Source of the DNA: Betaproteobacteria bacterium
Lineage (GTDB): Bacteria; Acidobacteriota; Terriglobia; Acidiferrales; UBA7541
Assembly (NCBI GenBank): GCA_903970165.1
Contig: CAJCHZ010000099.1
Location: 1-57,929 of the forward strand
Length of the DNA stretch: 57,929 nucleotides
Direction: 5' to 3'
The notes under the pieces were generated by a model. It did no database searches, was not told the DNA's origin, and was given only the letters and a program-made list of their open reading frames with translations. Below, one piece after another: positions 1 through 7,933 of this stretch; position 1 is the stretch's first letter; each line of letters opens with the position of its first letter. Both the position numbers and the translations under genes were made by a program.

Positions 1-323
1 GGGCATTCTTGTGGGGATTTATTCTTTCTACGGTTCTTCTTTATCACGCCACTTTTTGCATTAACTCCATGGCCCACATCTGGGGCTCACGTCGGTTTGC
101 CACTGCTGACGACAGTCGGAACAACTTTCTGCTGGCTTTAATTACTCTGGGCGAAGGCTGGCACAACAACCATCATCGCTTTATGTACGCGTGCCGGCAG
201 GGGATTTTATGGTGGGAAGTGGACTTCACCTACTACGGACTCCGGCTGCTCAACTGGTTTGGCATCGCGCGTGACCTGCGCGGGATTCGTTTGCTTGCGA
301 GCGAGAATAAGGCCGAAGCATGA
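1..323 (+). CDS. Fatty acid desaturase, C-terminal part (cut by window edge)
   Basis: The reading frame is open from the first bases and ends in TGA at 321-323, so this is the C-terminal ~106 residues of a longer gene. The diagnostic piece is GEGWHNNHH (about residue 55), the third histidine box of membrane di-iron acyl-CoA desaturases of the delta-9 type, preceded by a hydrophobic segment and by a conserved HIWGSRRF stretch. The family inserts a double bond into an acyl chain in the cytoplasmic membrane using O2. The stop overlaps the start of the next gene (ATGA), which places it in one operon with an FAD oxidoreductase, a DUF1365 protein and a cyclopropane synthase. It may supply the unsaturated substrate for the synthase; that coupling is inferred from position. 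Confidence 0.85.
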   Translation, partial: AFLWGFILSTVLLYHATFCINSMAHIWGSRRFATADDSRNNFLLALITLGEGWHNNHHRFMYACRQGILWWEVDFTYYGLRLLNWFGIARDLRGIRLLASENKAEA

Positions 324-1579
324 GCCGCATTGCGGTAGTAGGTTCAGGAATTGCAGGGATGGCGGCGGCATACTTTCTGAGCCGCGAGCACGAAGTCCAT
401 CTACTCGAACGCGACAACCGCTTGGGCGGCCACACCCATACTCATCAAGTTGAAACCAGCGGTGGTGTTCTGCCGATTGATACCGGATTTATTGTCCACA
501 ATGATCGTACCTATCCCAATCTTGTGAAATTGTTCTGCCAACTCGGTATCGAGCGGCAGAAAGCTGAAATGTCATTTGGAGTTTCATGCAAGAAGACCAG
601 CTTCGAATACAGTAGCCGGGGCCTGCGCGGCTTCTTTGCACAGAAGAAGAATTACCTGCGGCCGGCGCACTTCAAATTGTTGAAAGAGATTCTACGTTTC
701 AACCGTGAAGCACGATTCATTTTGGATGATCCGGCTGGCGCGACGATGACCTTGGGGGAATATATCCGCGCCAATGCTTTTAGCGCTGAGTTTGCGCGTT
801 TCTATCTCTATCCAATGGCCGCTGCCGTATGGTCGACTTCGCTAGAGGAAATTGAAAGCTTTCCCGCGCTTACTCTCATTCGTTTTTTGGATAATCACGG
901 CCTCCTCGGTATTAACGCTCATCCGCAGTGGTATGTGATCAAAGGTGGAAGCAGCCGTTACATCGCGCCGCTAACCCGGCCCTATGCGACGCGTATCCGT
1001 ACTGGAGCAAACATCGAAGGGGTCACGCGCTCAAGTGCAGGTGTGAACATACGATTTGACAACGGCCCTTTAGAAAGCTTTGACGAAATTGTATTCGCCT
1101 GTCACGCGCCTCAGGCCTTGGCGCTTCTAACCGATGCTTCACCCGTCGAGCGCAGTGTATTGGGTAGTTTGACCACCAGCCGCAATCACACCTTGCTCCA
1201 CACGGATTCGCGTTTGTTGCCGCGGCGCCCTGGAGCCCGGGCCTCGTGGAACTACCACCTGGGAACAGACATTCGCGCGGTAACAGTTACCTACGACATG
1301 ACTCGCTTGCAGAGCCTGCCTGTGCCTGAACGCTATTGTGTGACCCTCAATGCAAACGGCCGAGTTGCAGGGAGAAGCGTTTTGCGTGAGATGACTTACG
1401 CACATCCCTTGATGACATTGCCAGCCATTCGCGCCCAAGGACGCTGGCAAGAGATCAGCGGTAAAAATCATACACATTTTTGCGGGGCTTATTGGTTCTA
1501 CGGATTTCACGAAGACGGATTGAACTCCGCGATTCGCGTGGCGCAAAGCTTAAACTCGCCGTGGACGCCTGTGGCATGA
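320..1579 (+). CDS. FAD-dependent amine-oxidase-type oxidoreductase
   Basis: A 419-residue protein. It opens with a dinucleotide-binding Rossmann motif, VVGSGIAGMAAAYFL (residues ~6-20), followed by an acidic LLERDNRLGGH segment that would bind FAD ribose. This is the NAD(P)/FAD-binding amine oxidase/phytoene desaturase-like family. Homologues very often sit beside DUF1365 and Cfa-like methyltransferase genes in bacterial lipid-modification clusters, exactly as here, and are thought to reduce or oxidise acyl chains on phospholipids. The start ATG overlaps the desaturase stop by four bases and the stop overlaps the next start, so translation is probably coupled. No transmembrane segment is evident. 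The exact substrate cannot be read from sequence. Confidence 0.85.
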   Translation: MSRIAVVGSGIAGMAAAYFLSREHEVHLLERDNRLGGHTHTHQVETSGGVLPIDTGFIVHNDRTYPNLVKLFCQLGIERQKAEMSFGVSCKKTSFEYSSRGLRGFFAQKKNYLRPAHFKLLKEILRFNREARFILDDPAGATMTLGEYIRANAFSAEFARFYLYPMAAAVWSTSLEEIESFPALTLIRFLDNHGLLGINAHPQWYVIKGGSSRYIAPLTRPYATRIRTGANIEGVTRSSAGVNIRFDNGPLESFDEIVFACHAPQALALLTDASPVERSVLGSLTTSRNHTLLHTDSRLLPRRPGARASWNYHLGTDIRAVTVTYDMTRLQSLPVPERYCVTLNANGRVAGRSVLREMTYAHPLMTLPAIRAQGRWQEISGKNHTHFCGAYWFYGFHEDGLNSAIRVAQSLNSPWTPVA

Positions 1580-2379
1580 TAGAAAGCGCACTCTACGTTG
1601 GATGGGTCCGTCACCGGCGCTTTCGCCCGGCAAGTCATGAGTTCGAATATCCTATATTTATGACCTTTCTGGAAGTTCACAGGCTTCCGGAACTTATGCA
1701 GGTATCGAGACTAGCCAGTTACAACCGCTGGAACTGGGCCAGTTTTTATGAACGCGATCATTTCGGCGACCTGCGAAAGCCCCTGTCGGAGCGCATCGAG
1801 GCAGATGCCGCGCGCAACGGTCTACAACTGCCGGACGGAAAGATTTTTTTGTTAACGCATCTGCGCTACCTTGGCTATAACTTCAACCCGGTTTCCTTTT
1901 ACTACTGTTTTGATCGGGACGAACAAATACGGCTAATTCTTGCCGAAGTGAATAACACCTTCGCTGAAACACAGAACTATTGGCTCTCCCCTGCAAATCA
2001 GGTGGCGACTTCGGAGAAGGTGCGGAGCTACAAGTTCCCCAAGACTTTCCATGTGTCCCCTTTCATGGGCATGGATTGCCAGTATCACTGGACTTTCACG
2101 TGCCCCGAGGAATCGCTGGTCATCCAAACTAACGTTGCCCAGAACAATGAGGCTCTGTTTGATTCCACGCTGAGACTCGAGCGACGACCATGGTCTGCCA
2201 AATCAATTCGTAATGCGCTGCTGAGTTTTCCGTGGGTCACTGCCAAGACCATAGCCGCCATCCACTGGGAGGCGGCGCGACTTTATCTTAAGAAAGTCCC
2301 CGTAGTTCATCATCCAGGTCCGGGACGCTTTACCCCCGTCAATCAGCGCCACTTCGGCGCCTCGCGGAGTAACAAATGA
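1576..2379 (+). CDS. DUF1365 family protein
   Basis: A 267-residue protein starting MIESALYVGWVRHRRF. The ATG at 1576 overlaps the previous stop by four bases, so it is preferred over an earlier in-frame GTG at 1480. Recognisable DUF1365 stretches are the N-terminal VRHRRFRP, LTHLRYLGYNFNPVSFYYCFD (about 95-115) and an EVNNTFAETQNYWL segment. The biochemical role of DUF1365 is not settled. It is nearly always encoded between the FAD oxidoreductase and a Cfa-type methyltransferase, so participation in phospholipid acyl-chain modification is the reasonable inference. The stop overlaps the start of the downstream cfa-like gene. Confidence 0.85.
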   Translation: MIESALYVGWVRHRRFRPASHEFEYPIFMTFLEVHRLPELMQVSRLASYNRWNWASFYERDHFGDLRKPLSERIEADAARNGLQLPDGKIFLLTHLRYLGYNFNPVSFYYCFDRDEQIRLILAEVNNTFAETQNYWLSPANQVATSEKVRSYKFPKTFHVSPFMGMDCQYHWTFTCPEESLVIQTNVAQNNEALFDSTLRLERRPWSAKSIRNALLSFPWVTAKTIAAIHWEAARLYLKKVPVVHHPGPGRFTPVNQRHFGASRSNK

Positions 2380-3707
2380 AATTCACAATTTCCAAACGCC
2401 TGCTCTTACAAATGCTCAACAAATTGAAGGAAGGCCATCTCGAGATTGTTTGCCCGGAAGATACTTATATCTTTGGCTTGTCAGACGCGGAGCTTAAGGC
2501 CGTCCTTGCAGTACACAACCAGCGTTTTTTCAGGCGGGCGCTCTTCGGTGGCGATGTAGGTATCGGCGAATCCTACATGTGCGGCGAGTGGTCCACTCCC
2601 GATCTGGTTGCTGTGGTGCGGCTGGGAGTGCGCAATCTGGAGCGTCTTGAGAGCGCCGGCCGATTCACAGGCTTCTTCCGCCGGTCGATCGACTTGATCT
2701 CGCACTTGAGCCATCGCAATACACAAGCCGGCAGCAAGCGAAACATCGCCTATCACTATGATTTGGGCAATGATTTCTACAGGTTGTTCCTCGACCCCAC
2801 GCTCTGCTACTCGTGCGCATACTATGAAGCTCCCGACATTTCACTGGAAAATGCGCAACTCGCGAAGCTGGACCGCATCTGTCAAAAGCTGCAATTAAAC
2901 CGGAACGATCACGTTCTGGAAATTGGGACCGGGTGGGGTAGTTTTGCAGCTTTTGCCGCGAGCAATTACGGCTGCCGCGTGACTACCACGACGATCAGCC
3001 GGCAACAGTACGACTATGCCAAGGAATTCTTCTCGCACAACGGCTTAGATGGCAGGGTAAACTTGCTTTTCGAAGATTACCGGAATCTTCGCGGCAAGTT
3101 CGACAAAATTGTAAGCATTGAGATGTTCGAAGCCGTGGGGTACGAACACTACGACGATTACTTTGGCGTCTGCGACCGTCTGTTGAAGTTCAATGGCGCC
3201 ATGTTGCTGCAGACCATCACGATCCGCGAGTCAAGATTCGACCAATACCGGAAGCAAAGCGACTGGATTAAGAAGCATATTTTCCCAGGTGCCGAACTCG
3301 CTTCCATACTCGCGATTATTTCTTCGTTAACGCGTTGCACTAGCCTGCAACTGTTTGACCTCGAGGATATCGGCCTGCATTATGCGTTCACGCTCCACGA
3401 CTGGCGCCGCCGTTTTCTGCAAAGGCTCGATGAGGTTCGGCGACTCGGATTCGACGACAACTTCATACGTATGTGGGACTACTATCTCGCCTACTGCGAA
3501 GCCGCGTTCTTGGAGCGTTACATCAGCGACGTACAGTTGGTTCTAGCCAAGGTGACGAGTGGGACTCATTCGTATCGCCCGCTGAAGGTAGATGGAGCTT
3601 GCGCCGCAAATAAGATTGAGCCGACCACCAAAACTTGCGATTCGAACCCTGCACCTCGAGTCGCTGTAAGTTGTCCTTTAGGGCCTCCGGCCCGCGAAAC
3701 CCCATGA
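2376..3707 (+). CDS. cfa: Cyclopropane-fatty-acyl-phospholipid synthase family methyltransferase
   Basis: A 443-residue protein. The SAM-binding motif LEIGTGWGSFA lies at residues 181-191. The Cfa signatures YHYDLGNDFYRLFLD (126-140) followed by CYSCAYY, IEMFEAVGYEHY (248-259) and DIGLHYAFTLHDW (331-343) are present. The family transfers a methylene or methyl group from SAM to an unsaturated acyl chain in membrane phospholipids. It is the last gene of the operon. After the usual family end (ISDVQLVLAK, ~391) a tail of ~50 residues continues. It contains RVAVSC, encoded by a 14-base string also found at the end of the integrase-like tail at 42.3 kb, so the tail may be read-through into an old insertion scar. 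The core looks intact. Confidence 0.9.
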   Translation: MKFTISKRLLLQMLNKLKEGHLEIVCPEDTYIFGLSDAELKAVLAVHNQRFFRRALFGGDVGIGESYMCGEWSTPDLVAVVRLGVRNLERLESAGRFTGFFRRSIDLISHLSHRNTQAGSKRNIAYHYDLGNDFYRLFLDPTLCYSCAYYEAPDISLENAQLAKLDRICQKLQLNRNDHVLEIGTGWGSFAAFAASNYGCRVTTTTISRQQYDYAKEFFSHNGLDGRVNLLFEDYRNLRGKFDKIVSIEMFEAVGYEHYDDYFGVCDRLLKFNGAMLLQTITIRESRFDQYRKQSDWIKKHIFPGAELASILAIISSLTRCTSLQLFDLEDIGLHYAFTLHDWRRRFLQRLDEVRRLGFDDNFIRMWDYYLAYCEAAFLERYISDVQLVLAKVTSGTHSYRPLKVDGACAANKIEPTTKTCDSNPAPRVAVSCPLGPPARETP

Positions 3708-3917
3708 AAATCACTTTGAGGTATGCTCGCAACGGCTCGGAGCGGCGAGGTCGATGCAACAATGGATAAGTAGAGGCCGTTCAGTTGTCTGATCCGGAGC
3801 GTGCGTGATTGAGCGAATAATTGGGCGTCGTTTGCATTCCCCTGTGGGAGCGGCGATAGCCCGCGACCCTGGTTAAGGTAACTGCAGCACGCTCTCCGCT
3901 CCCGCCGGGAGTAGACA
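3708..3917 (+). other. Noncoding region upstream of the IS110 transposase (possible bridge-RNA locus)
   Basis: No credible protein is encoded. In the IS110 group the noncoding left end, between the element boundary and tnp, is known to encode a structured bridge RNA that selects target and donor. Short self-complementary stretches are visible here, for example GGGAGCGGCG with downstream CGCTCCC-like runs. I cannot place the element boundary or the bridge-RNA loops by eye. This is inference from family knowledge and position. Confidence 0.3.
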
Positions 3918-5146
3918 ATGCCATACAGGATAGCGGGAATTGATGTTCATAAAAAAATGCTGGCTGTAATTGTGTCCGACGTGGAAGTCGAAGGTGAGTA
4001 CAAGTTCGAGCGGCGGATGTTTGGCAGCAATCCCGAACAACTGCGATCGTTGGCCGCATGGCTGCTCGAGCAAGAGGTCGAGGAAGCGGTTATGGAATCG
4101 ACGGCGCAATATTGGAAACCGGTGTGGGAAGAGCTGGAACGGCACTGGAAACCGCTAGCCAGAAGAAGGAAGGCGCAAGTCGGAGATCGGGAACGCTGCA
4201 TTTGGCACAGGCGCAATCAAATCGCGGACGGCGGGGACGCAAAAGGGATTTCCCAGATGCCGAACGCCTGGTGAAGCGACTGGTGGCGCGGGAACTGATT
4301 CTGAGCTTTGTGCCCGATACCGAGCAGCGTCTGTGGCGAACGGTGACACGCAGGAAGTACCAGTTGACGCGGGATCGAGTGAGGCTGCAGAACCAATTGG
4401 AATCTCTTCTGGAAGAGGTCCACATTAAGTTGTCCTGGTTGGTCTCGGATCTGCTAGGCGTCAGTGCCCAGCGCATGATGAAAGCACTGGCTGACGGAGA
4501 AACCAACCCGGCGGCTCTGGCCGCTTTGGCCGATCGAAAGTTGCGCGCCACACCGGAACAATTGTGTGATGCGCTCGGTGCGTGCACCGACCTCAAGCCC
4601 GTGTACCGACGGCTCCTGAAGATGGTGCTGGAGCAGTTGCAATTCCTCGATCAACAGATCGGCCAACTGGACCAGGAGATGGCCATGCTGCTCAATCAGC
4701 ACCAGGATGCAGTTACGAGACTGGCGGAGGTGCCGGGTCTCGGAGTGGATTCAGCGCAACAGATCATTGCCGAAGTCGGTGCAACCGCAGCAACATTTCC
4801 TTCCGCGAAATGCCTCTCCTCCTGGGTTGGTGCATGTCCCGGTGATGACGAGAGCGCGGGCGTGAATTACAGCCACCGCTCCCCGAAAGGCAACCGCCAC
4901 ATGCGGCGCGTTCTCAACCAAACGGCTAAGGCTGCAGCCAGGACCAAAGGAAGCATCTTTGAGATTGTGTATCGCCGCTGCGTCCCGCGCCTCGGACATA
5001 ATCAAGCCATCGGGGCGATTGCCCATCGACAGTGTCGACTGATCTGGTTGATCCTGCATCAGGGAGTCCGTTACGAAGAACGGGGCCCAGCCGTCAGCAG
5101 ACGACAAATCGGTCGCGCGGAAACTGGCCGCGCGCGATCGCTGTGA
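3918..5146 (+). mobile_element. IS110 family transposase, frameshifted
   Basis: Together the two reading frames give ~409 residues of an IS110 DEDD transposase. Frame one (from ATG 3918) holds the first catalytic aspartate in IAGIDVHKK and the glutamate in MESTAQYWKP. Near 4150-4170 homology jumps to another frame, which continues LHLAQAQSNRGRRGRKRD and DFPDAERLVKRL with the next acidic residues. The C-terminal transposase_20 domain follows, with a VPGLG helix-hairpin and SHRSPKGNRHMRR, which carries the conserved serine. Total length is not a multiple of three, which confirms one frameshift. Unless programmed frameshifting rescues it, the enzyme is inactive. No terminal repeats or target duplication could be defined, as is usual for IS110. 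It inserted just after cfa. Confidence 0.85.
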
Positions 5147-5254
5147 GTGCCGCACAGTCCGAGACCGCGATGAGCCCATCCGTAAACGCAAGATAGGTCG
5201 GCCTTCCACTCGCCATAAGAGCGTTCGTAAGATACATCTTGCAGACTTCGAATA

Positions 5255-5464
5255 TCATTCATCGACTAGTTCGATTGGAGCATCCGCATGTGCGAGGTAG
5301 CCTAACCAAGGGGTAAGATCCATGCCAACGGCACCCTTGGGGATCCTAACCGTCAACTGGTTTCCTTTTTTGGAAGCCAAATACCCCCGAACCCGTCCGC
5401 TGGAAAACACCGCTGAGTTGAGTCGGGCCAAAGGCTGGAACGCTGGGGACAAGCGAGGGCGCAT
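5255..5464 (-). CDS. Small hypothetical protein or gene remnant
   Basis: A 69-residue reading frame on the minus strand ending LTPWLGYLAHADAPIELVDE. The second half (SGRVRGYLASKKGNQLTVRIPKG spans about 23-45) has ordinary protein-like composition, and its overlap with a weaker plus-strand frame favours the minus strand. I do not recognise a family. It lies between the IS110 element and another minus-strand relic, so it may be a decayed fragment. Confidence 0.25.
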   Translation of the reverse strand: MRPRLSPAFQPLARLNSAVFSSGRVRGYLASKKGNQLTVRIPKGAVGMDLTPWLGYLAHADAPIELVDE

Positions 5465-5483
5465 CGAGCATCAGATTGGAATG

Positions 5484-5747
5484 CTATTCACCATCCCCCC
5501 GAAACTGCTTCCTGTAAACAAGGCTCTCAATTACGTTTGCGTCTGTGACGATGGCTCGAATCTATTCCCAATCGTCGTCGATCACAAACGCTAGGTCTAC
5601 GGTGGCATCGAAGGGAGATACGCTGAGGGTCATCGTGCCAGTACAATCCGGCTTCACCGAATACGTGCCCTCAACAGTAACAGGATTGATGTCGCCGTTT
5701 GAGCTCACCGTCGCGGTTGCGCTCGTACGCCTTTCTCCGGTACCTGT
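5484..5747 (-). pseudogene. Decayed fragment of an unknown protein with a DCTGT-type motif
   Basis: On the minus strand one frame reads through ~88 codons with a single internal TAG at 5562-5564 and a TAA just upstream at 5748-5750. The translation contains VTVEGTYSVKPDCTGTMTLS and then, beyond the internal stop, IVTDANVIESLVYRKQFRGD. The G-x-Y-x-V-x-x-D-C-x-G-T pattern resembles the C-terminal part of small secreted hypothetical proteins common in Acidobacteriota. The in-frame stop and missing N-terminus mark it as a relic. Function unknown. Confidence 0.45.
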
Positions 5748-6010
5748 TTACCAGCTACTGAGTCGATTCCTCGACGAAGACTGTCCTTTAAAGAACAGCT
5801 TCCGCGTTAGTGCGGTGCAATAGTTTAGGTTCGAAACTTGCTTAACGGATTAAGTGGCGCTGGCGAGGACCATCATCGAAACCGCGAATCCTGCGAATTA
5901 TGAACTGCACTCCAGCGTTGGGGTGGCACCGGCAGCAGTTTAAGCGAATTGAACAGTTTCGGCGGCGACCATCAATAGCCAAGCCCGTATAAAGAAAGGA
6001 ACTTTTTATT

Positions 6011-6808
6011 ATGCTATTCAAAGCTAAAACGCTTATCGCCTACAAGTTGGAGTGCCTAGACGGTGAAATCGGGAAGGTTAAAGAATTCTATTTCGACGAC
6101 CGTCATTGGACCATTCGCTATCTGGTCGCCGATGCCGGGGACTGGCTACTCGCCAAACAAGTGCTCGTCTCTCCCTACGCGCTCATCGCTGTGAATGAAG
6201 CAGATAAGCATATAGCCATCGATTTAACCAAGAAGCAGATTGAGGACAGTCCGTCGGTGGATACCGACAAGCCGGTATCGCGTCAATTTGAGGAAGCCTA
6301 TCACGGGTATTACGAATGGCCGGTGTATTGGAACGGTCCCTACACGTGGGGGGCTTACTCCTATATCGAGCGTGATCCCGCAGAATGGAAGAAATCTAAG
6401 AAAGCCGAGAAGACGTGGGATCACCATCTGCGGAGCACACACGCCGTCACTGGCTATCACATCGAGGCCTCCGACGGCGAGGTCGGCCACGTCGAGGACT
6501 TCATCATCGACGACGAGACCTGGGCGATTCGCTATTTAGTTGTCGCTACCAAGAATTGGTGGCCGGGAAAACAGATCCTGCTCTCGCCACAATGGATCGA
6601 GCGCGTTAGTTGGAACGAGACAAAAGTGCTCGTGAGTCTTTCCCGCGAGGCCATTAAGCAATCTCCGGAATACAAAGGGGATTCCCTAGTAGATCGCGAA
6701 TATGAGAACGGACTGCATCGACACTACGGTCGACTAGGATACTGGGTTGGAGAATCGGATGCCACGCCGGCCAGTACACCCGCTGCAGCCAGTGTGGGCC
6801 GAAAATAG
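6011..6808 (+). CDS. Protein with two PRC-barrel domains
   Basis: A 265-residue soluble protein with a good ribosome binding site (AAAGAAAGGAAC) before ATG 6011. Two homologous PRC-barrel units are visible. Unit one, at ~8-75, contains YKLECLDGEIGKVKEFYFDD and WTIRYLVADAGDWL. Unit two, at ~138-205, contains GYHIEASDGEVGHVEDFIIDD and WAIRYLVVATKNWW. Each is followed by a KQ(V/I)LxSP strand. Between them lies a Tyr/Trp-rich linker (YHGYYEWPVYWNGPYTWG). PRC-barrels are beta-barrel docking modules found in photosystem H subunits and ribosome-maturation proteins. This duplicated form is common in soil bacteria, where its role is unknown, often stress-related. A 55-residue gene follows closely and may be co-transcribed. 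Confidence 0.85.
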   Translation: MLFKAKTLIAYKLECLDGEIGKVKEFYFDDRHWTIRYLVADAGDWLLAKQVLVSPYALIAVNEADKHIAIDLTKKQIEDSPSVDTDKPVSRQFEEAYHGYYEWPVYWNGPYTWGAYSYIERDPAEWKKSKKAEKTWDHHLRSTHAVTGYHIEASDGEVGHVEDFIIDDETWAIRYLVVATKNWWPGKQILLSPQWIERVSWNETKVLVSLSREAIKQSPEYKGDSLVDREYENGLHRHYGRLGYWVGESDATPASTPAAASVGRK

Positions 6809-6853
6809 TTAGCTCCAGGGGGCGCACCCCGGATCGCAGAGGAGGTCGTGAGC

Positions 6854-7021
6854 ATGAAGAAAATCAGAAAGTCTGTAGGCGTTCCGGAGCCTCGATTGAG
6901 CAAAAAGATCGCCGCAAACGACGATGCCGCGGCAAATGAGGAACACGTCGGGGAACAAATCGAAGAAGAGAACGTCGAGAGAAAAGCACGTGAGAATGCA
7001 ACCGCGCTTCCTCGTGAGTGA
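6854..7021 (+). CDS. Small charged hypothetical protein (55 aa)
   Basis: A strong Shine-Dalgarno (AGAGGAGG, 6838-6845) sits eight bases before ATG 6854; an in-frame GTG at 6848 is the alternative. The product starts MKKIRKSVGVPEP and is rich in Glu, Lys, Arg and Ala (HVGEQIEEENVERKARE), so it is probably helical and soluble. It lies 45 bases after the PRC-barrel gene on the same strand, which suggests one transcript. No family recognised. Confidence 0.55.
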   Translation: MKKIRKSVGVPEPRLSKKIAANDDAAANEEHVGEQIEEENVERKARENATALPRE

Positions 7022-7903
7022 CAAACAAGCTGTGTCCATTGGACGACGACGTGCCTTAATGCCCCGGGTTGGGTCGTAACGGGACATCTCTAATAATGTC
7101 GGCTCCGTCGAACTCTTTATTAACACACTCCTTTCTTTTCACGTAAAAGAGCTATTTTATTTCGCTTTTTTTAGCACTCCTTCTACTCCGCATCGACGAG
7201 CAAGGCTCGCTCGCAATTTACCGGTCGGCATCCGTCCGACCCAAACATCTCTTCGATCAACACTTAGACCATGGATACATCTTCACGCTCCCTTGCAGGG
7301 GCCAGGTCACTGACCAAACTGATCTGATCGCACGTCCAGAATACGGCTGTCTAGGGCGCTGTTCTGTTTTGCACAGGGCTCGGTTTATAATGGTGCAATA
7401 CCGCGTAAGTTGGTCTGGATTGAGAAGCCTAGCTCTCTGGGCTTCGGTTGCTCAGCATGTAGTTGGGTTTATAAACCCTCAGGCCCGCTTGTTGGCAAAA
7501 CACTGGATGACATGAAGTGAACGTACGAAATCGATCGTGACAAAGAATTCTCCACCCATGTCTGCATAGGTCTTTCCGGGGCCGCCAAACCGAAGATCAA
7601 ATAGGCCGGCGTCGATATTCTGTCCTTTGAGAGAGCAGTGGCCTCATATCATTCTTGATTTCTAATAGTGTGCGTTTTTGAACAGTCGTGAGGTTGCCCA
7701 TCTGTATAGGATGGCGTGTTTTTGGACGAATGTGGAATGGCAACCGCTGAACTCGAACTGGAGACAACGAATGCTCAACCTAAAAGCACCTTAGCCGTTT
7801 CCGTGTTGTAGAAAATCTTGCGCATGCCGCAGTTAGGCAATCTCGTGGGTCATCGCGTCGCGATGAAAGTCATGATGCGGGTATAACAAACGTTCGAAAA
7901 CGC
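7022..7903. other. Long intergenic region before the hydrogenase operon
   Basis: About 880 bases without an intact gene. It contains a perfect 14-base palindrome GGGTTTATAAACCC at 7465-7478 and a decayed minus-strand reading frame at 7479-7643, listed separately. I looked for sigma54 (TGGCAC-N5-TTGC) and FNR-type (TTGAT-N4-ATCAA) sites that often control uptake hydrogenases and found no convincing match, so the hydrogenase promoter is unassigned. Confidence 0.6.
7479..7643 (-). pseudogene. Unidentified gene fragment
   Basis: On the minus strand ~55 codons read without a stop between an in-frame TGA at 7644-7646 and the terminal TGA at 7479-7481. The translation includes NIDAGLFDLRFGGPGKTY and GGEFFVTIDFVRSLHV, which has the composition of a real folded protein rather than noise. 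There is no start codon or ribosome binding site. I do not recognise the family; it is most likely the 3' end of a lost gene. Confidence 0.3.
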
Positions 7904-7933
7904 GTGGAGAGAGGACGCACTCCAGTTGGCCTG

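Noticed and set aside
3630..3672. tRNA-like T-arm (GGGTTCGAATC on the minus strand) in the 3' end of cfa
   Set aside because: The flanking bases do not pair as a T stem and no acceptor or anticodon arm can be drawn.
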